From NCBI GenBank assembly GCA_011503125.2, contig WWBZ02000001.1, forward strand, positions 2,108,001 to 2,172,000: DNA of 64,000 nucleotides, in the 5' to 3' direction. The notes under the pieces were generated by a model. The model had not been told where the DNA came from. It saw nothing but the letters and a program-made list of their open reading frames with translations, and did no database searches. Each line of letters begins with the position of its first letter. Position 1 is the stretch's first letter. Source of the stretch: Botryosphaeria dothidea. Lineage: Eukaryota > Ascomycota > Dothideomycetes > Botryosphaeriales > Botryosphaeriaceae. Below are positions 54,637-64,000 of the stretch, in pieces. A program made the translations under genes and the position numbers.

Positions 54637-57356
54637 ATTTCCACATTTTTAACAGTCGGGCGACGAGTGACTTGGTGTTGTACAACAGGACGAGACAGAA
54701 GCTCTTATTCAGGATCTCCCATTTCCCATTTGCTATCGATCGATCTCACTAGAGAAAGACCACTCATTTCGTTTAGATCGTCCTGGCGTCAGTTAGAGGG
54801 ATAGGGGCAGTTCTGAGCATGCCGCTTTCTATTATCATTTGTCGAGGCCAAATACCCCATTTTCAATTGCGTTACATCTTTTCCCACACTTCTCACCTGC
54901 ATGTTGGCTCCTGCGCTTCCAACGTCCGCTCGCCACCGCATGGAAGGCGGGTTCCAGAAAGATTCCACGGCCGAGCGCTTATGCAGGCTCGACGCCAATT
55001 TTGCACGATGCAGCTGCTCATTGTATGCAGGAACCCGTGCCTCCGATGCACAAAGGATGCTTTTTTGGGTTCTTCGGACGACCCTCTTTCTTGCCTCATG
55101 TTCGGGATGTGGCCTCTTCATGGAAAGGGAAGGCGGGGGCTGGCGAGGCTGAGCTGCAGGGCGCTGTCGGAAGCAGTAGCGCATCGGAAGCGGGCAAGAG
55201 ATGCCTCGGTGCTGTGAGGTTAGGTTACACAAGGGCGACAGACTCGAAAGCTTCGACCACGAGAATGAGATGGCACTGGGCGACTGTGGCGTCTGGCGCC
55301 CAAAGCACGACTCATGTTAGACGAATTGTGACAACCGCATGGCCGGAATTGTCTTTTGAGAGATGGCAGCCAGTTGCTGAACTGTCCAAAGTCTAAAGTA
55401 GGCTTACCGTCAAGGTCAGGTTGCCTCGAGTGGGCGAGGCTGGGCTCTCGGTGCTTCTCAGCTGCAGATTCCTATACGTGTAGCTCCTCGACAGCTCTTC
55501 TTGTTGCCGTTTGGCTCAAAGGCATCCTTGCGGAGTGCTCCCAAGCCGTTTGGGCTAGAGATGCGCATTACGAGCGGGCGTCGAGGCTAGGGCGATAGCG
55601 GTGCACTGAGCATTTGTTGTACGACGGTAGCTCGCAAAAGTAACTTTTTGTGGGCAGACGCAGTCACGGGCGATGTCAGAAATGGCTCGAACCACGGTGA
55701 CAAGTCTTCTCAGAAGGCGTGGTTGCTTTTTCCGGATCTTCGCGGCGCCACGGGCGCAGCAATCGCGATCACATAATGAAGATCATCCCCGTGCAGCGTG
55801 CGAGAGTGAGCAGGCAGTGAGTGCACGGCGCGCGCGGAGTTAGAGGCGTCTCTTTGGGGCGGTATCAGCCAGGTACATGGAGGCTTATGGCTGCACATTC
55901 GCTAATCAATGTCTCATCAGCCGTCACTTCCCAAGATGCGGCGCAGGCAGGCGGGTTTGCAGGCCTCGCTCCCGTCGCTCTGGCGCAGCCGCGACTCCGA
56001 CATGTACGTGACAAGGCTGACGCTGGTTCAATATCCCTCCCCAACGCTGAGCTTCCCGGTTTTATTTTCCCCTTCCAATCCTGGAACTCGCTCTCCTGCC
56101 GCCCAACACCGACCGGCGATGCTGCCCCATTCCGTAACAGATTCACCGCGGGCATAGCCGTTGTCCCAAACAGAGGCCGGCTCACAGGGATGTCGGTCCA
56201 TCCACGTGGATCGGCTTCTCTGCTCTGGACCTCCAGCCTGGCGATGCATGACGCGCGTGTTTTCGTCGGCGGGCCGCGGGGCCTAGCGCTCCCAGCAGCA
56301 GCAACAACTCGTATGGCAGAATGAGGAGGCTGCTCTCAAGCTTCACCCAGAGCTTCTCATGGGGCTAGTCCGCTCGGGGCAGCTGCGGCCGTTGCGCACT
56401 TTTCCTCGCTTCCATGCACGAGATATAAAAGCATGGGTCAGCATTAGCAGGGTCTCCGCAGCCAACGGGAGCCGGCCTCGTCCACACAGGCCACCTCTGT
56501 TCTACCCTCCAACTCCCGCGTCTGCCAGTCGAGCACACTGCAGACGCCTCGTTGCGTTTCGCCTGGGGCCGCCAGCGGACAGCCAGGCAGGCATGGATCG
56601 ATTCCACGGACTCGCCGCCCCCAGGTTTCAGAGCCCGGAGCAACCATTCTTGTCCTCTCCGCGAGCGCCACCCAGAGCTGGCCAGCCAACGGCAGGGGCC
56701 ATAGCTCCCTCGACCATGTGGACGTGTGTCTCGTGGGCGTCTGAGCTGTGGAGCCTGCGAACCTGTGCCAAGAGCGTCCTCCAGAGCCCGCCGCAAAGGC
56801 GTTCCGATGCGCCTGTCAGTCCCCAGCCCGCCCGGCCCCCATTGGTCCTCTCGCGTCTCCCGTGAACACATCGCCGTCCAGGGAATAATATGTCACAATC
56901 TACCGACGTGCTTATATATGCCGCCCGTTCCTCGCCGCGGCTATCGCTTTGGTCTGCGCTGATGGGGACTTGGAGGGGCCTGGATATACATATCATCTGT
57001 CACACTTCACATATCGTGTGGCCTCATTCTCAAAGATCCGTTCCTTTTTCTTCTTTCGCTCCACGATCTTCTTAAGCCCTTGTCTTATCCGATTATTGCT
57101 CGTCGTCTATCACGTCCCCTTCTTCACACTCTCTTCTTGCTCTGTCACCCGCCTGTCAAGACAGCCCGCATACCGCGAGGATTAGGGCCGCGATGACTTC
57201 AGGAACGACTTCTCACCACCAACAGAGTCCAACAGATTGATGGGAAATCACTTCTCCCTCGCCGCAGGATTCAAGAGTATTACCTTTGCAACAGATTAAA
57301 CTACAAGAGCCTCGGAGCAAATTGAGGATCGGGGAACCCCTACCCTTCCACGGACA
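54637..57356. other. Long gene-free interval upstream of the amidase
   Basis: About 2.7 kb with no supportable gene. The 55.8-56.9 kb part is GC-rich and open on both strands (about 168 codons each way at 56359-56871), without motifs. AT elements TATAAAA (56424-56430) and TATATAT (56913-56919), then a long pyrimidine-rich stretch (about 57021-57135), look like promoter and leader of the amidase. A long 5' UTR or an unrecognised RNA gene is possible. Confidence 0.45.
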
Positions 57357-59500
57357 ATGCCTCAAACACTCTCGCCAACCAACAGTATGGACAGCCAGTT
57401 CCCCTTCGACACTCTCAACGCCTCAGCAACCTCTCTTTCCAGACTGCTGCGCGCAGGAAACCTCACGTCCGTCGAGCTGGTCGACATCTACCTCGCCCAG
57501 ATCGAGCGGCACAATCGCAAGGGCCGCCAGCTCCGCGCCATCATCTCCACGGCCCCGCGCTACCACCTCTTCGCCATCGCCCGCCGCCTCGACGACGAGC
57601 GCCGCGCGGGCAAGGTGCGCGGCCCGCTGCACGGCCTGCCCGTCGTTGTCAAGGACAACATCGCCACCGACGCCCTGGTCAACCAGCTCGACACCACCGT
57701 CGGCTCGTACGCCTTCGTCGGCGCGAAGCCGCGCAAGGCGGCGACCGTCGTCGAGCGCCTGACGGCGAAAGGCCTGATCGTGTTGGGCAAGGCCAACCTG
57801 TCGGAGCTGTGCGGCCTCAAGAGCCCCGAGATGATGCCTGGCTGGAGCGCCGTCGGCGGCCAGACCCAGAGCCCCTTCGTGGCGAGGCGCCTCGAGAAAG
57901 GGTGCTTGATCTGGGATCACACGGCGCCGGGTGGCAGCTCTGCGGGGTCGGCCGTGGCTGTTGCTGCGGGGTTTGCGCCGCTGGCCATCGGCACGGATAC
58001 CGTGGGCAGCCTCATCACGCCTGCGAACAGGGCGGCGTTGTACGCGCTGAAGCCGACGGTCGGCGAGGTCCCGATGGATGGGGTGTTTGCGCTGAGTAGG
58101 AGCTTCGATGCGGTGGGGGGCATGGCGAAGAGCGCAAGCGATTTGACGTTTTTGATGGACGCGGTCATGGAACCTGTGGGGAAGGAACTGGAGCACACGC
58201 CGCTGAGATATCGCTTGTTCCAGGTGAGAAGTCAGTGGTCGGGTCTGAGGTGCGGGTTCGTGGATCCGGCGATATGGAAGGTGGGGAAAGACTTTTCGAG
58301 GTTGAACGCGGATGCGGAGAAGTATATGGTATGGACCACCTCTCATTATCCATACAATTACACTGCTTTTCTGGATCGCGCTTCATTATTGTTACGCGTT
58401 GCATTCAGGCGTTGTGCTCTCTTGCTGACTGGGGCTGGTGATCCAGATGAACATGTACGAAATGGCAATACACAAAATACGGGATCATGGAGCTGTGGTT
58501 TCATATCCGGTTCAGGCGCCTTCTCCTCAAGTCTTCAGAAATAGTGGCCCAATGAGCAGCTTCGAGATAGTGGCTTGTAAGTTTACTTCTCAGCTTCTCG
58601 TCCTTGTCTTTCCGCCCTTCTGACCTGCTCTTTATACAGACAAGGAGTTCAAGCAAATAATTGCAGACTTTTTCGCCAACATGGAGGACGGCCGAGTACG
58701 GTCGTTAGCCGGACTTATCGAGTTTAATGCTGAACATCCGGACATCGAACTGCCGAAGACTTGTCCGGATCAGGACGATCTGATCGGAGTTCTCAGTGAA
58801 AATACGCCGGATTGCGTTGCTAAAGATCATCTAGCAGGATTGCGGCGGTTAGGCGGCAAGGAGGGCATCGACCTAGTGTTAGATTACTACGGCATTGATG
58901 TGCTGGCCGCGCCAGGGGACAGCGCATTATGCGAGTTGGCGGCTGCAGCTGGTAAGTCTCAGTTCCAAGCCGAAGATTTCGCAACGGAAAGGAGAGCGTT
59001 GACTGAACATCCCAGGCTATCCCATCGCCGTAGTGCCTCTCGGTGCCCTCCGCAGCAATGGTCGGCCCTTCGGCATCGCCCTGACCGCGCGTGCCCATCA
59101 TGAGCATAAACTCCTGCACTTCATGACCGCCTGGGAAACCGTCTTCCCGGACCGCCCAAAACCGCTGCCGCTCGACTCGGTTCCTTTCCCTAAGTCGGAG
59201 GAGATGCTGCCGCCGGATGGCCCCGTCATCAAGGTCATCCTGAAGGAGTGGGACACGCGGGACTTCCGGCAGAGCAGCGACGCGCTGACGAGCTGGCTGA
59301 ACGCGCGGTGGCGGAAGAGCGGATACAGCTTGAGCATGGAGACGGTGTATGAAATTCTGAAGACGAACGGGAGAAAGGCGTTTAGAGGGTTGGGTGATGA
59401 GGCGCAGGGGGCGTTTGCGAGGAGGAAGCTGTGTGAGAGTGAGGATGGTGGGGGAGCACAAGGGATGGGCGGGGAGGTAAGGCCGCCGTTTATGGTGTGA
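57357..59500 (+). CDS. Amidase-signature family hydrolase
   Basis: Four exons: 57357-58328, 58447-58576, 58640-58951 and 59016-59500, 632 residues. The Ser-cisSer-Lys triad is complete: K99 in VVVKDN, S194 in PGGSSAGS and the nucleophile S218 in GTDTVGSLITPA, with the normal 24-residue spacing between the serines. RAALYALKPTVG follows as in the family. Known for the family: hydrolysis of amide bonds of small molecules, with diverse substrates (acetamide, indoleacetamide, fatty amides). It lacks a clear signal peptide. The amidase core ends near residue 520 (GYPIAVVPLGALRSNGRPFGIALTA), followed by a C-terminal extension of about 110 residues without a recognisable domain. An in-frame ATG at residue 11 is an alternative start. 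Substrate unknown. Confidence 0.9.
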
Positions 59501-60803
59501 TAGATGATTTCACAGGATCTCCTTTTTGGGCTTCTCAAGGGCCTTGCTGTCACATGAGGATTTTGTTCATAAGGCGCACGTGGCTTGGACGACGGAACGA
59601 TACCATGGGACTCTTCTTGCTGCAGGCTAAGGGTATAAGAATCTCAACTATGAATCTTTCTGAGACTTGTTATTTCTCGATGAAATGAGCCAACAGCGAT
59701 GCCACCAATTCAACCCCTTACGCGACGACTGCCACCCACTGTCTCCTCGGGCGGTCAAAAGTCGACTGCAATCAAGGTGTCCCCACTGATGATTTTCCTC
59801 GGCAGAATTTGTACAAAACTGATTTATGTTCATGTACTCTACGTTTGCGCACCACCTTTGTATGCTATGGATGCTGCAGATTTTTTGGGGGGCAAATTGC
59901 CAACTTCGTCGCAATTCCATTGTAGAGCTCTGAGTATATAGATGAGAGAAATCCGACCCGGTTGGCACATAACCTTGTACTCCGTCCGGACCCAATGCAT
60001 TGAATGTCGAATGTCAAATGAAGCATGCTAAGCATGCTAAGCATAATTACCCATTTTAGATATGGGGGCTAAAATCTTAGCAATCTTTTGACCAGGGTCC
60101 CGAAATAGGAAAAGTCATCTGAGTACTTCACTATTACAGTATCGAATGAGCGTGTATATAACAGCAATCCCTCGAATTTTGGGGAGCGAGAGAAGCCACA
60201 AATCCAAACGACGACAGACACGAATTCAGGCGTTGGCACGACGTTGGTGTCCCGAATGCCGCAGCGGATGCGAACCAGGGGGAACCCGGCAAAAACGACG
60301 ATAGGGACACACGTACCTGGCAGGCGGATAGCACTATAGGCAGGCTGCTATCGGCGAGTACGTGGACCGTGCAGGCGCGAGTCGAGCATGTTTGAGGATA
60401 GAAACATCGCGGCTGAGAGGGTGTCGGTGGTTGGCGGACGGCTGCCGGGTAGGTCTGGGGCGGATGAAACAGCTCCCTTCCTGGCCGCCAGCACATCTGA
60501 CGACACTGCCAGCGCTAAGCGCACTCAGAGCTCTCGTGCGCTTTTCCTGCTCCGCGCTCAGCGCCGTTCGGTGATCGTCATGTGCCTGAGCCAGCAAAGC
60601 CGTCAAAGTGGAGCTTAGACGGCTGCTCAGTTTCCGCAATCGACCATTTTCCCCAATCCGCCAAGCGGACAGCGAATGGCGCGCTACACCGCTGACTGTG
60701 CTTGTGCTTCGCGCGCCCACGACCTCCTCCACCACCACCGCCCACTGCTGCCGGCAGCACCGCCGCTCGCTATTCCACCACGCGCAAGCCGCCCAAGTCG
60801 CGC
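59501..60803. other. Intergenic region between the amidase and the RING-ZZ-SH3 gene
   Basis: About 1.3 kb between tandem genes. The left 600 bp are moderately AT-rich (amidase 3' UTR). They include a small tandem repeat (60022-60045). The right part, from about 60600, is C-rich and is probably the promoter and leader of the next gene. No other gene is supported. Confidence 0.45.
60022..60045. repeat. 9-bp tandem repeat with palindromic core
   Basis: AGCATGCTA occurs twice in full (60022-60030, 60031-60039), followed by a partial copy AGCATA. AGCATGCT is itself a perfect palindrome. It is non-coding and lies downstream of the amidase. Confidence 0.8.
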
Positions 60804-63800
60804 ATGCCGCGCGCCCAAACAGCCATGGCCGGAGTCGCCGCGAACGCTCCGCTGCTGGACCTGGAGAAGGAGCTGTCCTGCTCGGTAAGTACACGATGAA
60901 CGAGAAGAAGAGGCAGGGTGCCCCAGAGAGTCAGGACCGTGGGCACGGCCGGCGGATCCCCCAACTCCCTCATTCCGCACCCACCAGCACGGGCTCCCCG
61001 CACCTTTGGGCATTCCCGCTGTGCACGCGCTGATCGCCTGGCAGATCTGTACCGACGTGCTCTACCAGCCGCTGACGCTGCTCGACTGCCTGCACACCTT
61101 CTGCGGCGCCTGCTTGAAGGAATGGTTCTCATGGCAGGCCCAGAGCGCCACTACCACCCATCCGTATACCTGCCCCTCCTGCCGCGCCTCCGTGCGCGCC
61201 ACCCAGCCCAATGCCACCGTTACGACCCTCCTCGATATGTTCCTGCAGGCGAATCCCAGCCGCGGCAAGTCGGAGCAGGAGAAGGAGGATATGCGCAAGA
61301 TCTACAAGCCGGGTGACAACGTGCTGCCAAAGCTGCGGAGGAGGAGACATGACGAAGAAGATGAGGAGGACCGCCGCATGCTCGAGGAGGTGCGTCAGAT
61401 CAGCCTGCAGGAAGTCGGCGTGAGCAGCGGTAGCGACAACCTCAGTCCGCCAGCCGAAACCCGCCGAAGGAATCGCAGCCGTGAGCGCGAGGAGAGGCGT
61501 CGTAGAACCCGGGATACTTCGTCTTCGAGGAATGCGCAGAGAGAGGCTGTCGGCAGCCGCGATACGTCGCCCCGGCCGCGCCACGTTGTTGAGCATCAGT
61601 CCAGCTTGCGCTCTCTTTTGAGCGTGTCTGACTTTGACTCGCAAGAGATGGAGGAGGAGATTATGCGCCAGATCAGAGAGGACGGCCTGTTGGACGGCAT
61701 TGATTTGGAGAACATCGATGCTTCCCAAGAGGAGGAGATTACTGAGAGGATTGCGGCTGCTTTTCGTCGGCGCCAGAGGGAACGGGAGAGAGCAAGGTTA
61801 AGAGCAAGGCACGACAGGTCCCGGAGTGAAAGCAACCATTCCGCAACACGGCAGCAGGAAGGAGAGCGACCTTCAAGAAGACCGCGCCCCCGGGCTGAGA
61901 GTGCCACTCAGGAAGCAGTGCAGCAAGCAGCTCAGTCTCAGCCTCAGCCACAAGCGCAAGCTCAAATCCAGCCCCAGTCACAATCCAATTCCCACTCTAG
62001 GCCTCCAGTATCGCGTCCGCATTTGTTTGAAGCTGTTAATGGAGGCTCACGAGAAGGATCACGGACGCGCTCCTCTAGCCAGGACAGTAATCGTTCTGCG
62101 CGCAGACACAATCCAAGAGGCTTATCGATTGACTCGACTAGACCTGCAGCTCGTTCAGCAACGGACCTGAGCAACCGTCCGCAAACAACCCAGGAAGGAA
62201 CGACAGTGGAGAGGCAGCGACCGGGCCAGAATGACCGAAGGGTGACCGACCCTGAGCGCCATGTTCGAGCTTCGGACGTTTTGCTTAATAGGCAGCAAGC
62301 AACCAGCTCCGCTGAGAACTCTCCACGTCGTGCTGTATTTACTACAGAGACCTTTAGCAGTCCTCCGCTGAATACACCGGCAGCTGTTACTGAAGCACAT
62401 GCTAGTCTTCGTCAGTTCCCCGGGCCTTTATCACGGCATGCAATCACTAGCCATCCTGTGCCTGCGCCTGTCCGAAGGCACAACAGTTCTGACTCTGGAA
62501 ACTTGAATACAAGACCTTCATCTTCCGGAAACTCTGGCCCGCGTGCAACGCATACCGAGCCTTCAATTTCGTGCAATCGGTGTGGCAAGCAGCGTCTTGA
62601 ATATACCCTGCACTACAACTGCCGAAAATGCGACGCCGGCAACTATAATCTTTGCTTACGGTGTTATCGTCAGGGAGCGGGCTGTAAGCATTGGTACGGC
62701 TTCGGCTCTGCGGCTTGGGCAAGGTACCAACGTAGAGCACCTCCAGGTGGCTATCCTCCAGGCCATGAGCATCCGCATATCCTCACAGGGCACCGTTACA
62801 ACCGGCCAAGAAAGGACCTGGTGAGTTCAGACTCTGGGGAGTCTCTATTGACAGAAGAGGATCCGTCTCAACGTCTGCAAGCCGGCGTCTTCTGCGATAT
62901 ATGTCTTGCGTTTGCCAACGGCTGCTATTGGAAGTGCGACGTTTGCAATGAGGGAGCTTGGGGTTTCTGCAATGACTGCGTGAATCAAGGGCGGCATTGT
63001 ACGCATCCTTTGCTACCACTTCAACACCGAGCTCCTGCGTCTACAGGAAGCAATTCCTCAGCGCCCCCGTCCCCTGGTCTATCATCGACAGGCCAACCTC
63101 CAATTACCCCCAAGTCCGCCTCTCTCATCCGAGGCCCAGGTACACACACCATTGCCGGCCTTCTTTTCCGTCCCTTGACCTTTAGTACTCTCTGCGATAT
63201 CTGCACATATCCCATTCCTCCCTCACATACCCGCTTCCACTGTCAAAAGTGCAACGCAGGTAACTCCGATATCTGTACTTCTTGCTACCACACGCTTGTA
63301 GCCTCTGGCCGCATCTCGCCTGAGAACGGGCAAAACGGCTGGCGTCGCTGTCCCCGCAACCACCGCATGATTGTCGTGGGCTTCGAAGACAGAGATGCCG
63401 GCCAGCGACGCATTGTGACGAAAGATCTGGTAGGCGGTCTGGCACTAAAGGACAACAGCGCCGCCACACTTTCTGGGCCCCCTGATACTGGGTCACCTAC
63501 GACGACTCAAGCTCGTCCACCTCCCGATCCAGCTGCCGTCGGAGCAACAAGCCCTGTCGATGCTGCCAGCCACGCCTGGAGATGGCGAGACACAGACGGT
63601 ACCATCAAGAAAGCCCGCATGCGAACGGGACTCATCCGATCTAACTCCGCTGCTTCAGCATCCTCAACACCCAGAGACAACAGCAACAACTCCGGCAGCA
63701 ATAACAACGCATCAACCGCGACGAGCACTTCTTCATCGAATGGTAGTAACATCAACAATGCTGCCTCCTCGGCAGCATCTGCGCAAGCCGGTCTCGTCAT

Positions 63801-64000
63801 GCGCAAGAAATTCCCGCCGGACGGCGGCGTCGGCCTGCGCGCCGTGGCGCTGTGGAGCTACTGGCCGCAGGAGGGCGTGCAGGACGAGCTGACGTTCCCC
63901 AAGGGCGCGGAGATACGCGAGGCGGAGGATATTAATGGGGATTGGTTTTGGGGTTGCTATGCTGGCGGGAAGGGGCTTTTCCCGGGGAATTATGTTAGGG
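60804..64000 (+). CDS. RING / three ZZ-type zinc fingers / SH3 protein, probable E3 ligase, 3' end missing
   Basis: Two exons are visible, 60804-60884 and 61045 to the window edge, about 1,012 residues with no stop. A C3HC4 RING finger has C26, C29, C42, H44, C47, C50, C70 and C73 (CSICTDVLYQP, then DCLHTFCGACLKEW and CPSC); the first two cysteines are joined by the 160-nt intron. A long polar Arg/Ser/Gln-rich linker follows. Three ZZ-like fingers start near residues 537, 644 and 744, each with CxxC pairs (CNRC/CRKC/CLRC, CDIC/CDVC/CNDC, CDIC/CQKC/CTSC). A Ser/Asn-rich stretch precedes an SH3 domain from about 957 (LRAVALWSYWPQEGVQDELTF, DWFWGCYAGGKGLFPGNYV). RING proteins act as ubiquitin E3 ligases. 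The SH3 suggests binding to Pro-rich partners. In-frame ATG at 60825 is an alternative start. Confidence 0.82.

Noticed and set aside
54839..55396. Plus ORF of 185 codons downstream of STE14
   Set aside because: No motif, three overlapping frames open over the same stretch, and no splice pattern linking it to a gene.
57423..58346. Minus-strand ORF of 307 codons
   Set aside because: Antisense shadow of the GC-rich first exon of the amidase, whose catalytic triad is intact on the plus strand.
63149..63194. Possible short intron (gtacac...tttag) before the third ZZ-type finger
   Set aside because: Its 46-nt removal destroys the frame of the following cysteine finger, while reading through keeps it.

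Overview
The window is nuclear DNA of a filamentous ascomycete (Pezizomycotina). Genes are dense on both strands. Most are split by short spliceosomal introns (about 46-180 nt, GT...AG, weak polypyrimidine tracts). The families are typically fungal: MRH4 helicase, BUD4/anillin, MRN1/Nrd1, ITC1, SGF73, a pisatin-demethylase-like P450. The class cannot be proved from sequence alone; Dothideomycetes is plausible. I recognise 21 protein genes. No rRNA, tRNA, CRISPR array or intact transposon was seen. All exon structures were built by hand from reading frame, splice signals and conserved motifs.

Layout. 0-8 kb: 5' part of a BUD4/anillin gene (runs off the left edge), divergent from the mitochondrial helicase MRH4, then an F-box gene. 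10-16 kb: the four-RRM protein MRN1/Nrd1, divergent from the ER glucosyltransferase ALG8. 16-19.6 kb: gene-free, partly AT-rich. 19.6-32 kb: a run rich in chromatin and transcription genes (ITC1, SGF73, NOSIP-like RING protein, BUR6/NC2-alpha), with cardiolipin transacylase TAZ1 divergent from the RING gene. 32-36.4 kb: mitochondrial nuclease NUC1, intermembrane-space chaperone TIM13, and an L-type cargo lectin. 37.5-45.9 kb: two giant HEAT-repeat proteins head to head, cohesin regulator PDS5 and PIKK-maturation factor TTI1. 46.5-50.3 kb: an F-box-like gene converging on a cytochrome P450. 50.3-52.2 kb: gene-free. 52.2-54.6 kb: a hexapeptide acetyltransferase divergent from the CAAX methyltransferase STE14. 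54.6-57.4 kb: gene-free. 57.4-59.5 kb: an amidase-signature enzyme. 60.8-64 kb: a RING / three ZZ-type fingers / SH3 protein that runs off the right edge.

The genes are mostly housekeeping. They cover the ER and secretory pathway (ALG8, lectin, STE14), mitochondria (MRH4, TAZ1, NUC1, TIM13), chromatin and transcription (ITC1, SGF73, BUR6), chromosome stability (PDS5, TTI1) and cell polarity or morphogenesis (BUD4, MRN1). The P450, amidase and acetyltransferase are accessory enzymes and do not form a recognisable biosynthetic cluster. The most unusual items are the RING-ZZ-SH3 architecture, the ATG-only first coding exon of ITC1, the 19-nt TAZ1 exon carrying the catalytic histidine, and two stop-free in-frame introns (ALG8, STE14).
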